In this document: positions 1 to 8,669 of the stretch, piece by piece
Numbering within the stretch: the first letter of the stretch is position 1
Layout: every line of letters starts with the position of its first letter
Source: CAKAHY01 sp963522175
GTDB taxonomy: Bacteria > Bacillota > Clostridia > Lachnospirales > Lachnospiraceae
Direction: 5' to 3'
DNA length: 64,000 nucleotides
Assembly (NCBI GenBank): GCA_963522175.1
Contig: CAUQXC010000005.1
Location: forward strand, 1-64,000
Notes under the pieces: generated by a model
Databases searched by the model: none
What the model saw: the letters and a program-made list of their open reading frames with translations, nothing else
Told to the model about the DNA's origin: nothing
Program-made: the position numbers and the translations under genes

Positions 1-57
1 TTTAAAGAAATTTCAGGGTTATGTGTACTGTTTAATCTTCAATTTTCAAGGTTCTAA

Positions 58-146
58 CGCAGAAAGAGGGATTTGAACCCTCGCACCGCTACTAACGATC
101 TACTCCCTTTCCAGGGGAGCCCCTTCAACCACTTGGGTATTTCTGC
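58..146 (-). tRNA. tRNA-Ser (anticodon GGA)
   Basis: The reverse complement folds as a class II tRNA with a 7-bp acceptor stem (GCAGAAA paired with TTTCTGC), a long variable arm and a GTTCAAATC T-loop. The anticodon loop CTGGAAA gives GGA, which reads serine UCC. The discriminator is G and no CCA is encoded. It is the downstream member of a two-tRNA transcript. Confidence 0.93.
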
Positions 147-198
147 TTGGGACGAGTTATCACTCCTTTTTCCACTGTTCGTCATTTAGAATGACCAG

Positions 199-284
199 CG
201 GAGAGGGTGGGATTCGAACCCACGCGCCCTTGCGGACAAACGGTTTTCAAGACCGCCTCGTTATGACCACTTCGATACCTCTCC
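199..284 (-). tRNA. tRNA-Ser (anticodon TGA)
   Basis: The reverse complement is a class II tRNA with acceptor GGAGAGG/CCTCTCC, a D-arm, a long variable arm and a GTTCGAATC T-loop. The anticodon loop CTTGAAA gives TGA, reading UCA and, by wobble, other UCN codons. The discriminator is G and no CCA is encoded. It lies 52 bp upstream of tRNA-Ser(GGA) on the same strand, so the two are probably co-transcribed. Confidence 0.94.
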
Positions 285-299
285 GTAACGTGCTTTGTT

Positions 300-328
300 A
301 TTCTATCTTTTAAAATACCTTTTGTCAA
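300..328 (-). promoter_or_regulatory. Sigma-A promoter of the tRNA-Ser pair
   Basis: On the minus strand there is a -35 TTGACA (323-328), a 17-bp spacer and a -10 TAGAAT (300-305), ending about 15 bp before the first tRNA. Near-consensus boxes and ideal spacing suit a strong stable-RNA promoter. Confidence 0.8.
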
Positions 329-470
329 GCGTTTTTTGTGCTAATTTTTTTATTTTTTTCTCGTCCCCACTTCATTGCTATATCGTGTACTCCGGGGCAC
401 TTATTTCTACAATATAAGGTGATAAATTGTATCCTCTTTAAGTTCATACGATATAAATTCAGACCCCTCT

Positions 471-514
471 TACAAAAAAACACAGCTTCGAATTTATCAA
501 AAAAACGAAGCTGT
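471..514 (-). terminator. Rho-independent terminator of the lipoprotein gene
   Basis: A perfect 9-bp stem (ACAGCTTCG at 482-490, CGAAGCTGT at 506-514) is followed on the minus strand by a run of seven T. It sits about 50 bp after the stop of the minus-strand lipoprotein gene. The rest of 338-560 holds no convincing gene. Confidence 0.85.
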
Positions 515-560
515 ATTCTTCCGAGGTGTATTTAATTAAACCGTTTTTTTACAGGCTTTA

Positions 561-1655
561 TTACTTTGCCGAGCCTATAGCTTTTTCAAGAATGGATTTG
601 AAAGGATCTATCGCTACGGTAGCCTTGCTTACAAGGTCGGTACCCTTGGCTTTTCCGTCATCCGCCACCTCTATGGCAATGATATCCTGAGCGGTTTTTC
701 CTATAACATACTCAGAAATCGCCTTCGCCTGCTCATCCCACTCTTTTGATATGGACGAGGCGGACTTCATTCCGTATGTATCCGCCAACTCAAGCTTTGT
801 TTTTATATCTTCTTCGTAATCAGCGGTAATCTCACCTATGTCATCAAAGCTTATTTCCGTATTCAAACCGTCTATAAAGGCGCTTGTAACCTTGCCCTCG
901 TCAGAAACCGTTACGGCAGCATAGAAATTGTCTATTTTTGCAATTCCTTCATCCCCGTTATCAAAGTCCTTGGAACCGTCTATGGTACTTCTTATCGCAA
1001 GTCCAAGTTTATCCTCCTTAACGGCATCCGAGCTTTGTGCCGTTTCGGCAGCCTTAGCCATCGCTTCTATATATTTATCAATCTTTATTGTAACGGAAGA
1101 ATTAAGGTCAACTTCTTCCGCAGTATTCTCCGAGCTGAGCTTTATTCCCTTAACCTCTTCTATAGTCTTTCCTTTGACATAATTTTCCAATGCGTCAATC
1201 TGTTCATACCATTCCTTGCCTATTGTGGAAACAGACTTCATTCCGTAATCGGCACCTATTTCTTTTCCGGTCTTAAAGTTCGTATCTATAGCCGTAACCA
1301 ACTTCCCCTGAGGTGTAAACTCAACCTTTGTTTGAACAGTATCAAGATCAACATCTATTATTGTTCCGTTTCCGTCAAGCAAAAGTGCCGCCGCTATCGA
1401 ATCGGCCTGTGCCAAACCGTTTTGGGTTTCACTTGCGTTCTTTGAGTTTGAAATATCGGTAACTATTCCAAGTCCCGTCTTCAGTCTTCCATCACTTTCT
1501 ACCGCTTTCTGACTTGTACTTTCCTGTGTTTCCTGAACCTCACCGGTATTTTCCGTAGCTGTCGTTTCACCTTTTTTAGCCGAGCATGCTCCAAGCATTA
1601 CTCCCGCTACCAAGATTCCCGCTAAAATCCCCGCACCTATAATTCTTTTTTTCAT
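561..1655 (-). CDS. Predicted lipoprotein with two tandem repeat domains
   Basis: This 364-aa protein begins with a lipoprotein signal peptide and an LGAC lipobox (Cys24), so it should be lipid-anchored on the outer face of the membrane. A Ser/Thr/Glu/Gln-rich linker follows. Two homologous domains come next, each opening with a GLGI/GLAI-type motif and ending with a segment of the type YGMKS.S.I.KEW.EQ (about residues 60-190 and 210-350). The repeat resembles extracellular FMN-binding-type lipoproteins of clostridia, but I see no clear flavinylation motif, so function stays open. The start has a good ribosome site (AAGGAGAG). It is monocistronic, ending at its own terminator. Confidence 0.75.
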   Translation of the reverse strand: MKKRIIGAGILAGILVAGVMLGACSAKKGETTATENTGEVQETQESTSQKAVESDGRLKTGLGIVTDISNSKNASETQNGLAQADSIAAALLLDGNGTIIDVDLDTVQTKVEFTPQGKLVTAIDTNFKTGKEIGADYGMKSVSTIGKEWYEQIDALENYVKGKTIEEVKGIKLSSENTAEEVDLNSSVTIKIDKYIEAMAKAAETAQSSDAVKEDKLGLAIRSTIDGSKDFDNGDEGIAKIDNFYAAVTVSDEGKVTSAFIDGLNTEISFDDIGEITADYEEDIKTKLELADTYGMKSASSISKEWDEQAKAISEYVIGKTAQDIIAIEVADDGKAKGTDLVSKATVAIDPFKSILEKAIGSAK

Positions 1656-1748
1656 AATTACGCTCTCCTTTATTTTTTACTATAATCAGTTTCTAAAGTT
1701 AATGATATAACCGTTGCCGAATAATTACAAGATTTTTTTATTCCCCTC

Positions 1749-2408
1749 TTATATTGAAATAATAAAATCAGCCACATCCCTCGCCGTATTCACAATAAAA
1801 TCCGTGCCGTATTCCTTAAATTCCGCCTCATTTCCGTAACCGTACAGTACCGACATACTTTTGACACCTATGTTTTTCGCCCCTACTATGTCATGATATC
1901 TGTCGCCTATCATAAGAATATCATTTTTGTTCTCAAGTCCGGCACTTGATAAAACATATTCCATAACCGCGGTTTTTGTACTTCTGAGTCCACCGTGATC
2001 TCCGTCGGAGCCTCCTATAAACTTGAAGTATTTGCTGAGATTAAAATGCTCTATCACCCTCTTTGCCTCTGGTTCAGGCTTTGAAGTTGCAACAAAAAGA
2101 TTTGCTCCCGCCCCTATAAGTCTTTTGAAACTTTCCTCAAGACCCTCATACACACTGCATTCGAAAATCCCTGTAGACCTGTAATATTCATGAAAAATAT
2201 CGAGGGCTTTTTCATAGGTTGAATAATCAAGGTTATAGTATTTTTTATAACTGTCATATAAAGGCGGTCCTAAAAACTTAAGAAGCTTACTTTCGTCCCC
2301 GACTTCTATACCCAAAGCCTCAAGCGAAAGCTTTACTCCCCTTGTAACTCCGGGATCCGATTTTATAATAGTTCCATCCAAGTCAAACAATATGTTTTTA
2401 AACTTCAT
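1749..2408 (-). CDS. HAD-superfamily phosphatase, phosphoglycolate phosphatase-like
   Basis: This 219-aa cytoplasmic hydrolase has the HAD nucleophile motif FDLDGT (Asp9 and Asp11), motif II/lysine in ATSKPEP, and motif III in IGDRYHDIVGAKNIG. A helical cap lies between motifs I and II, as in subfamily IA. Length and order match Gph/PpaX-type phosphatases, which hydrolyse small phosphoesters such as 2-phosphoglycolate or pyrophosphate; the substrate cannot be told from sequence. It follows pckA on the same strand, and its ribosome site AAGAGGTG overlaps the T-tract of the pckA terminator, so read-through may supply part of its expression. Confidence 0.85.
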   Translation of the reverse strand: MKFKNILFDLDGTIIKSDPGVTRGVKLSLEALGIEVGDESKLLKFLGPPLYDSYKKYYNLDYSTYEKALDIFHEYYRSTGIFECSVYEGLEESFKRLIGAGANLFVATSKPEPEAKRVIEHFNLSKYFKFIGGSDGDHGGLRSTKTAVMEYVLSSAGLENKNDILMIGDRYHDIVGAKNIGVKSMSVLYGYGNEAEFKEYGTDFIVNTARDVADFIISI

Positions 2409-2416
2409 ATCACCTC

Positions 2417-2446
2417 TTAAAAAAGCCCGAAGTCTTACTTCGGGCT
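2417..2446 (-). terminator. pckA: Rho-independent terminator after pckA
   Basis: A perfect 10-bp stem (AGCCCGAAGT at 2424-2433, ACTTCGGGCT at 2437-2446) with a 3-nt loop is followed on the minus strand by six T. The T-run leads directly into the ribosome site of the downstream HAD gene. Confidence 0.9.
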
Positions 2447-2459
2447 AAAAAATCAAATA

Positions 2460-4157
2460 TTATTTACACTCACTCAATACTTTTTCTATTGCAGCCAAAG
2501 CATCCTCAGGGAGCTTGTCATAGCCGTCCTTAGCAATTTCGAGAGATTTAACAAACTCAACTCTGTCCTTCATACGTGCCTTTAACTGTTCAAGATAGTC
2601 CTTGTCGTTCATATCAGGAACAAAGCCTTCCCAGTCCATAATCTCTATGTCGGAGAAATGTCCCCACTGTTTGAAGTTTGCTTTTCCTTCAACAATGGTC
2701 TCCAAAATTCCCAGAGTATCTTTTGGCTGAACCTTTTTGCCCATAAAGTCGCCTGTATTGATTATATAGCAATCTACATTCTTCTCGCTGACGAGTTTTT
2801 TGAACTTCTCGTAGTCATTAACCAAACGATATGTTCTGAACGGGTTTGCGTAAGGAACAACAACAAGTGCATTAGGGTCTACTCCCGGTGCAAGTCTCTC
2901 TGCCGTTGTTCTCTTTGTAGCCAAGGTAGCTCCCATAACAGAAGCAAGCTCGGCGCCTTTAAGCTTAACAACAGGCGGTATTGTAGGATCCTTCATGATC
3001 CAGAATATCGCATTAACCGGCTCATCAAGTTTATCCACTCTGTTAGGGCTCCAAAGCTTTGACTTTATTGCACGTCCGTTACCGTTTCTGATATCTTCGG
3101 TAACTATCTGAACCTTTCCGTCCTCATCAAGAGTTGCGGCAACGTTTTGTACGGTTAAAAGATAAGCATTATCCGGACAACCTGTAGGATAATCACTTGT
3201 CTTATCAAAATAGCTGGGCTCAAGAGCAACCGATGAACAGGTATCTGTATTTATGATGAAAGCGTCATCGTGAAGAACGGTTATATCATACTTTCCGCCG
3301 TGCTTTGCATGAGTAATTGTTGATTTTCCCGAACCCGACAATCCGAATACGGATGCAACATATGACTTTCCGCCTTCAAGATTATATCTCTTCTGACCGC
3401 CATGGCAAGAAGCATATCCGTTACGATTTGCTATTGCCCATGTCATGGTAAGAGTTCCCTTTTTATGCTCTCCGAAATACTTCATACCTAAAATACAAGC
3501 CACGTTTTGCTCTGTATTGAAGTAGCAAAGGGTCTTCTTTTCAGGATCGCTGAGTACGTCGAGATTGATTGTAGGACTGTTTGAGCCTTCCCACTGCGGA
3601 TCCGAGAAGATATATATATCAGGCTCTTTTCCGTCACCTACAGGTTTTGACTGTCTGTACATCTTGGTATAGCAATCTGCCAAATACTGGAAGTTAAGCA
3701 TCCAGTTATATAAAATATTTTCTTCACCTTCCGGAATAAGAAGATGTGCCTTAACCATAAACTCAGGATCCAAGCCTACGTAAACCTCTGCATGGTACAT
3801 AGTCTTCCATCTTGATAAGTAAACCGCATCCATTACAATTTTGTCAAGCTCTGCACAGTTAACTCCCGGCTCGCCCGCTATTCTTCTTGCTGTTGCATAA
3901 CGTCCCGTAATTGCACCGTCATTAAAAAGAAGAACCTTCGCATCCTTCTCCAAGCCGATTTCATCCCCACGGTAAACAGGCATATCGGTAACAACCGTTC
4001 CCGGTGAGTTTTTTGCTAACTCATAAGCCTCTCTTAAAGTATTTATCTTTACTACATTATTACCATAAAAAGCAGTTTCTATAATGCTTCTTGTCTTATA
4101 AAATCCTACCTTGCCCGCTCCGATTTCGTTGATCGGATAATACGCTTTTGTTGACAT
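2460..4157 (-). CDS. pckA: Phosphoenolpyruvate carboxykinase (ATP)
   Basis: This 565-aa enzyme interconverts oxaloacetate plus ATP with PEP, CO2 and ADP. In fermentative anaerobes it often runs toward oxaloacetate for succinate formation or anaplerosis. The kinase-1a P-loop reads GLSGSGKST with Lys278, and a metal-binding acidic stretch of the type LHDDAF follows about 20 residues later. The typical ATP-PEPCK has GTGKTT and is 520-540 aa, so this is a slightly long, divergent clade of the family. The start has an ideal AAGGAGG site. It has its own terminator and a 185-bp upstream region with no other gene. Confidence 0.9.
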   Translation of the reverse strand: MSTKAYYPINEIGAGKVGFYKTRSIIETAFYGNNVVKINTLREAYELAKNSPGTVVTDMPVYRGDEIGLEKDAKVLLFNDGAITGRYATARRIAGEPGVNCAELDKIVMDAVYLSRWKTMYHAEVYVGLDPEFMVKAHLLIPEGEENILYNWMLNFQYLADCYTKMYRQSKPVGDGKEPDIYIFSDPQWEGSNSPTINLDVLSDPEKKTLCYFNTEQNVACILGMKYFGEHKKGTLTMTWAIANRNGYASCHGGQKRYNLEGGKSYVASVFGLSGSGKSTITHAKHGGKYDITVLHDDAFIINTDTCSSVALEPSYFDKTSDYPTGCPDNAYLLTVQNVAATLDEDGKVQIVTEDIRNGNGRAIKSKLWSPNRVDKLDEPVNAIFWIMKDPTIPPVVKLKGAELASVMGATLATKRTTAERLAPGVDPNALVVVPYANPFRTYRLVNDYEKFKKLVSEKNVDCYIINTGDFMGKKVQPKDTLGILETIVEGKANFKQWGHFSDIEIMDWEGFVPDMNDKDYLEQLKARMKDRVEFVKSLEIAKDGYDKLPEDALAAIEKVLSECK

Positions 4158-4342
4158 TTAAAACCTCCTTAAAAATTCAAAAAAATTCTTTCCCATTATC
4201 TCATTTTTGTTATACTTAGTCAATTCAAAAAACTGTTAAACCGCCACAAAAATTTTCGAAATAATCTTTGTTAATAATATATCATTTCTTTTTATAATGC
4301 AAGACTTTTTATTGTATCAAAACAGACAGGTATTTCGCCTGC

Positions 4343-5254
4343 CTATTTAAAGAATTCATGACCGCCGTATGAATATAAATATGTAAGCGAAGAGTCAAAC
4401 CATGATGCGGCTCTCTTGGCGGCAATCCTTCTGTCCATAAAAAACAAGGCTCCCTGAGAATTATCCTCTCCGTTTAAGGCTCTTTCTACAGCTTCAACCG
4501 TAGAAGTTCTAACTTGAACCCTGTAAAAGCTTCCGTTACTTATGGGCGAAAACTGTCCCGGTGAGAAAATGACCCCTGTTATCGTATTGGGAAACTTCGG
4601 GTCAACAACCCTGTTTAATATTACGTTGGCAACCATCATTTTACCCTGCACGTCGTTATCACCGGCTTCGGCTTCCACTATTCTCAAAAAGTTATGATAA
4701 TCGGCATCATCGAAGCTCTCCATATTGAACTGCGCCCTTCTTGCCTCCATCAATTCAGCTTTTCTTCGCTCTTCTTCCTTTTTCTCTTTATATTCCCTTA
4801 TTTCTTCTTTTAATCTTTCCGTTTCTTCTTTTTCGGCTTCGATTCGTTCTTGTTCAAGTTCGATATCACTCACCAATTTTTTTGCAAGCATAAGCTGCCC
4901 TTCATTTTGTGAGTTGTCCGCCATAATTTCCGACATAGTATCGCTTAGAGTTTCCTCTTCACCGTCGGTTATAAGACTGTCACTTAACAACTCAATACCT
5001 ATTTCCTCATTCGCTTCCGAAACTTCCGCCTTTCCCTCTTCATTCTCCTCATCACCCTCCGAAGAACTTATATAGGCAAAAACCGCATTCTTACCGCTTC
5101 CCGAAAATGCCGAGCTTGTAAAGCTGAGCACCGAAACAGCTATTGTGCCCACACAAAGTATCGCACAATTTCTGTACATTTTTTTGCTTATTCTAACAGG
5201 AAGCATAAAAATACTTGTACAAATGTCACGAATAAGAGACTTAAGTTTTGGCAT
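4343..5254 (-). CDS. Cell wall hydrolase, SleB family, membrane-anchored
   Basis: The C-terminal ~120 residues form a SleB/Hydrolase_2 domain, recognisable from LRIVEAEAG, ANVILNRV, FSPGQFSP and a closing YGGHEFF; these enzymes cleave peptidoglycan. Before it come one hydrophobic segment near the N-terminus and a long Glu/Lys/Arg-rich coiled coil, so it is probably tethered and acts outside the membrane. I chose ATG 5254 over the longer frame starting at 5296. It has an AGAGAGG ribosome site, and a sigma-A promoter has its -10 at 5295-5300, so the longer start would lie outside the transcript. SleB relatives act on spore cortex, but this could be a vegetative hydrolase. Confidence 0.85.
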   Translation of the reverse strand: MPKLKSLIRDICTSIFMLPVRISKKMYRNCAILCVGTIAVSVLSFTSSAFSGSGKNAVFAYISSSEGDEENEEGKAEVSEANEEIGIELLSDSLITDGEEETLSDTMSEIMADNSQNEGQLMLAKKLVSDIELEQERIEAEKEETERLKEEIREYKEKKEEERRKAELMEARRAQFNMESFDDADYHNFLRIVEAEAGDNDVQGKMMVANVILNRVVDPKFPNTITGVIFSPGQFSPISNGSFYRVQVRTSTVEAVERALNGEDNSQGALFFMDRRIAAKRAASWFDSSLTYLYSYGGHEFFK

Positions 5255-5294
5255 ATTAAAAACCTCTCTTATAATTTTTTCTTTAACAATTCGC

Positions 5295-5324
5295 ATTATA
5301 AAAGATGTTTTACATATGTGTCAA
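5295..5324 (-). promoter_or_regulatory. Sigma-A promoter of the cell wall hydrolase gene
   Basis: Minus-strand -35 TTGACA (5319-5324), 18-bp spacer and -10 TATAAT (5295-5300), both consensus. It lies about 40 bp upstream of the chosen start codon and rules out the longer reading-frame start. Confidence 0.85.
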
Positions 5325-5483
5325 TAAGTTTTAAATTTTTTGTTACATTTCTTCGATGACTTGTAACAAAAAAGTCATATTATTGTATACTTATAAGTAG
5401 GTCCAAAAAAGTATTGATACTAAAAAATCAATTTTCTCATATATTATTACCAAGAATTCAGAGCCTAAACCCAAAGTAAAGTA

Positions 5484-5981
5484 TTACTTTTTTTGTTTTT
5501 TGGCATTTACATAGGCAACCAGACCGCCGGCATTTATTATATTTTGCATAAATTCCGGGAAAGCCTGACCCGCAAACTTTTCTCCGGTACTAAGGTTGTA
5601 TATCTGACCCGTGTCAAAATCCACCTCTACCTCATGTCCCGCCTCTATAGCTTGTGCCGCCTCCTTGCATTCGACTATAGGCAAACCTATATTTATCGCA
5701 TTTCTATAGAATATTCTGGCGAAGGTATCCGCTATCACGCAGCTTACTCCGGCGCTTTTTATCGCAAGAGGGGCATGCTCCCTCGAAGAACCGCAACCGA
5801 AGTTTCTTCTCGCAACTATAATATCACCCGGCTTAACCTTCTTCACGAAATCCTTATCTATGTCTTCCATACAATGCTTTGCAAGCTCGCTTCCCGTCGT
5901 ACTGTTCAAATACCTTGCCGGTATTATAACATCGGTATCCACATTATCTCCGTATTTAAATACATTTCCTTTTGCTTTCAT
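5484..5981 (-). CDS. leuD: 3-isopropylmalate dehydratase small subunit
   Basis: This 165-aa subunit partners LeuC to isomerise 2-isopropylmalate to 3-isopropylmalate in leucine synthesis. It carries the swivel-domain signatures DTDVIIPARY, NFGCGSSREHAP and ADTFARIFYRN. Its short length (about 165 aa) fits the archaeal/clostridial-type small subunit. It starts 12 nt after the leuC stop, so the two are one operon. Homoaconitase or methylsuccinate-type activity cannot be excluded in this clade, but the LysR-controlled leuCD pairing favours leucine synthesis. Confidence 0.92.
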   Translation of the reverse strand: MKAKGNVFKYGDNVDTDVIIPARYLNSTTGSELAKHCMEDIDKDFVKKVKPGDIIVARRNFGCGSSREHAPLAIKSAGVSCVIADTFARIFYRNAINIGLPIVECKEAAQAIEAGHEVEVDFDTGQIYNLSTGEKFAGQAFPEFMQNIINAGGLVAYVNAKKQKK

Positions 5982-5993
5982 CTTTCAATACTC

Positions 5994-7244
5994 CTATGGC
6001 TTAGTAATATAACCTGCTACCGCACTTGCCGCCGCAACCGCCGGACTTGCAAGATAGACCTCCGACTCCACATGTCCCATACGTCCCACGAAATTTCTGT
6101 TGGTAGTAGAGATACAACGCTCACCTTTTGCCAATATTCCCATGTAACCTCCGAGGCAAGGTCCGCAGGTCGGCGTAGAAACAACGGCTCCGGCATCTAT
6201 AAATATTTCAATTAGACCTTCCTTAATCGCCTGCTTGTATATTTGCTGTGTCGCCGGAATAATGATACAGCGAAGACCTTCACAAACCTTTTTGCCCTCA
6301 AGCACCTTGGCTGCCGCACGCAAATCGCTTATTCTTCCGTTTGTACAGGAGCCTATAACAGCCTGATCTATCTTTATTTTGTCAAATTCTCCCACCACCT
6401 TCGTGTTTTCCGGCAAATGCGGAAAAGCAACTGTAGATTCAAGCTTGGATAAATCTATTGTATACACCTCGTCATATTCGGCATCTTCATCGGCTTCATA
6501 GACTTTATAAGGTCTTTTCGAGTGTTCCTTCATATATTCCACGGTAATATCATCAACAGGGAAAATTCCGTTCTTTCCACCCGCCTCTATAGCCATATTG
6601 CAAACGGTGAATCTGTCGTCCATAGACAGGTTTTTAACACCTTCCCCCACAAATTCCATAGAGCGGTACAAAGCTCCGTCCACTCCTATCATACCTATTA
6701 TATGTAAGATCAAATCCTTGCCCGATACCCATGGCTTCAAACTGCCCACAAGCTCGAACTTTATAGCCGACGGAACCTTAAACCATGCTTTTCCCGTAAC
6801 CATGCCCGCCGCCATATCGGTAGAGCCGACACCCGTGGAAAAGGCTCCCAGCGCCCCGTAAGTACAGGTATGTGAATCCGCACCTATTATCAGATCTCCG
6901 GCAACGGTAAGTCCCTGCTCCGGAAGAAGCGCATGCTCTATACCCATTTTCCCTACATCAAAATAGTTGCTGATTTCATGGGATGCGGCAAAATCTCTGC
7001 AACACTTACAGTTTTCGGCTGATTTTATATCCTTATTGGGTATAAAATGATCCATTACAAGAGCTATTTTGTCCTTATCGAAAACGCCGTCATTTTCCAT
7101 TTTGCTCATCTCGTTTATCGCAACCGGAGATGTTATATCATTGCCGAGTACCAGATCCAGATCCGCCTCAATGAGTTGTCCCGAAACCACTTTTTCAAGA
7201 CCTGCATGTGCGGCAAGAATTTTTTGTGTCATAGTCATTCCCAT
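5994..7244 (-). CDS. leuC: 3-isopropylmalate dehydratase large subunit
   Basis: This 416-aa aconitase-family subunit carries the three ligands of the [4Fe-4S] cluster: Cys300 in GSCTNGR, and Cys360 and Cys363 in PTCGPCLGG. Length matches the short ~418-aa LeuC/HACN clade that pairs with a ~165-aa LeuD. It is the first gene of the leuCD operon and faces a LysR regulator across 120 bp. The upstream region holds a -10 TATAAT (7292-7297, minus strand) without a good -35, as expected for an activator-dependent promoter. No leuA, leuB or ilv gene is in the window. Confidence 0.92.
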   Translation of the reverse strand: MGMTMTQKILAAHAGLEKVVSGQLIEADLDLVLGNDITSPVAINEMSKMENDGVFDKDKIALVMDHFIPNKDIKSAENCKCCRDFAASHEISNYFDVGKMGIEHALLPEQGLTVAGDLIIGADSHTCTYGALGAFSTGVGSTDMAAGMVTGKAWFKVPSAIKFELVGSLKPWVSGKDLILHIIGMIGVDGALYRSMEFVGEGVKNLSMDDRFTVCNMAIEAGGKNGIFPVDDITVEYMKEHSKRPYKVYEADEDAEYDEVYTIDLSKLESTVAFPHLPENTKVVGEFDKIKIDQAVIGSCTNGRISDLRAAAKVLEGKKVCEGLRCIIIPATQQIYKQAIKEGLIEIFIDAGAVVSTPTCGPCLGGYMGILAKGERCISTTNRNFVGRMGHVESEVYLASPAVAAASAVAGYITKP

Positions 7245-7299
7245 ATTAAAACCTCTTCCTACTACATTAATTCTTTCATTTATAGTCTGTTATTATAGC

Positions 7300-7322
7300 A
7301 TAAGCAGTGATATAATGCTTAT
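7300..7322. promoter_or_regulatory. Candidate LysR operator between leuC and its regulator
   Basis: A perfect dyad ATAAGC-N11-GCTTAT lies in the intergenic region, overlapping where the -35 of the leuC promoter should be. LysR-family activators typically bind dyads with about 11 bp between half sites, so it is a good candidate for the adjacent regulator. The match is by pattern only. Confidence 0.55.
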
Positions 7323-7364
7323 ATATAATATATATGGATAGTATAACTTTTAAGGAGTTTTTTT

Positions 7365-8243
7365 ATGGAACAGCATTTATCTCAATATAAGATTTTTTAT
7401 GAAGTGGCGAAGGCGGGAAATATTTCAAAAGCCGCCAAAGAACTTTTCATAAGTCAACCCGCTTTATCAAAGTCTATATCCAAACTTGAGGAAAGTCTGG
7501 GCATCACACTTTTTGCAAGAAACTCGAGAGGTGTGGCTTTAACTATGGAGGGAGAAATTTTATATAAGCATGTTGCTGCAGGTTTTGAGTCTATAATTCT
7601 CGGCGAGGAGCAAATCAAGAAAATAAAAGAATTTAATATAGGAAAGCTGAGAATCGGGGCAAGTGCAACGCTTTGTAAGGGCATACTTCTGCCTTACCTC
7701 AATAAATTTATGGCTGAATATCCACATGTCAGTATTAATATAGAGTCTCAATCAAGCCTTGAAACCGCCGATATGCTTGAGTCCGGACTGCTTGACCTCG
7801 GGCTTATTTCAAAACCCACCTCTCACAAAAGCCTGTCTTTTGACCCTGTTATGGATATACATGATATTTTCGTGGCATCCGCCGACTATTTACGTCGTCT
7901 AAAACTTAGAGAAGGAAATGATGTCGATATTGTGGAAAAAGCTGATTTTATGCTCTTGAATAAACAAAATTCCACAAGGCATTATATTAACGATTACCTG
8001 AAAGCACATAATATCGAGCTTAAAAACACTATAGAAGTCACCAACATGGATTTACTCATAGAATTCAGCAAAATCGGACTGGGTGTCGGCTGTGTCATCA
8101 AAGAATTCGTGCAGGATGAGCTTGATAAAGGCGAGCTTATCGAGGTGGAGTTACCTTTAAAAATCACAAAAAGGAGAGTCGGATTCGCATTTGTAAGCTC
8201 AAATCCGAATCCGACACTCTTTAACTTTTTAAATATGAATTAA
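7365..8243 (+). CDS. LysR-family transcriptional regulator
   Basis: This 292-aa protein has an N-terminal winged helix-turn-helix (about residues 18-45, NISKAAKELFISQPALSKSI) and a C-terminal substrate-binding domain. It is divergent from leuCD, and a dyad operator lies between them, so it probably controls leuCD in response to a pathway metabolite; that role is inferred from position. The start has an AAGGAG site. A strong terminator follows. Confidence 0.9.
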   Translation: MEQHLSQYKIFYEVAKAGNISKAAKELFISQPALSKSISKLEESLGITLFARNSRGVALTMEGEILYKHVAAGFESIILGEEQIKKIKEFNIGKLRIGASATLCKGILLPYLNKFMAEYPHVSINIESQSSLETADMLESGLLDLGLISKPTSHKSLSFDPVMDIHDIFVASADYLRRLKLREGNDVDIVEKADFMLLNKQNSTRHYINDYLKAHNIELKNTIEVTNMDLLIEFSKIGLGVGCVIKEFVQDELDKGELIEVELPLKITKRRVGFAFVSSNPNPTLFNFLNMN

Positions 8244-8259
8244 GAAATTTCTTTAAGCG

Positions 8260-8294
8260 AAACCGCCCGCTCTGTGGGCGGTTTTTGTTTTTTC
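8260..8294 (+). terminator. Rho-independent terminator of the LysR gene
   Basis: The stem AACCGCCC (8261-8268) pairs with GGGCGGTT (8276-8283), followed by a T-rich tract on the plus strand. Confidence 0.9.
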
Positions 8295-8355
8295 TAAAAC
8301 CACAAAATGTTTTTTGTGTATTTTGTATACATTTAAATATCTTCACTAATGCTTA

Positions 8356-8384
8356 TTGATTTTTTTGTTAAACTGCGTTAAAAT
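8356..8384 (+). promoter_or_regulatory. Promoter of the small membrane protein genes
   Basis: A plus-strand -35 TTGATT (8356-8361), 17-bp spacer and -10 TAAAAT (8379-8384) lie about 40 bp before the frameshifted small gene and would also serve the next one. Confidence 0.6.
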
Positions 8385-8422
8385 ATCTCTAAAGAAATAT
8401 TTTAATTTAGGGGGTGAATTTA

Positions 8423-8636
8423 TTGAAAACAGCACTTAATGACAAAAAAGACCATATCTGGTCGGTAGCGGGATTTTTTGTGGGACTTGCAATTATTTTT
8501 TTTTAGTATTTTCGGCTTTAGAAACACATCTTCAGGCGATGACATAGGTTTTGTAAATACATTGTACTCCGCAGGGCTTATATGGGTCTTTCTTGTAAAC
8601 AATTTTTTTGCTTCGCTCGTTTCTTTAATCAAATAG
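8423..8636 (+). pseudogene. Small membrane protein interrupted in a run of nine T
   Basis: A TTG start at 8423 with ribosome site AGGGGGTG opens a frame coding for MKTALNDKKDHIWSVAGFFV and a hydrophobic stretch. The frame hits TAG inside a homopolymer of nine T at about 8496-8504. Removing one T continues the frame through a second hydrophobic segment to TAG at 8636, giving about 70 residues and two membrane helices. It could be a true loss, a slippery or phase-variable tract, or a sequencing error. It shares a promoter with the next gene. No family recognised. Confidence 0.55.
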
Positions 8637-8669
8637 TATATTTAAACAGAAATTAAAATGAGGTTTTAT

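Noticed and set aside
338..535. Plus-strand 65-codon frame after the tRNA genes
   Set aside because: No ribosome site, erratic composition, and it overlaps the terminator of the convergent lipoprotein gene.
5255..5296. Longer start for the cell wall hydrolase
   Set aside because: The extra codons overlap the -10 box of a consensus promoter, so they would not be transcribed.
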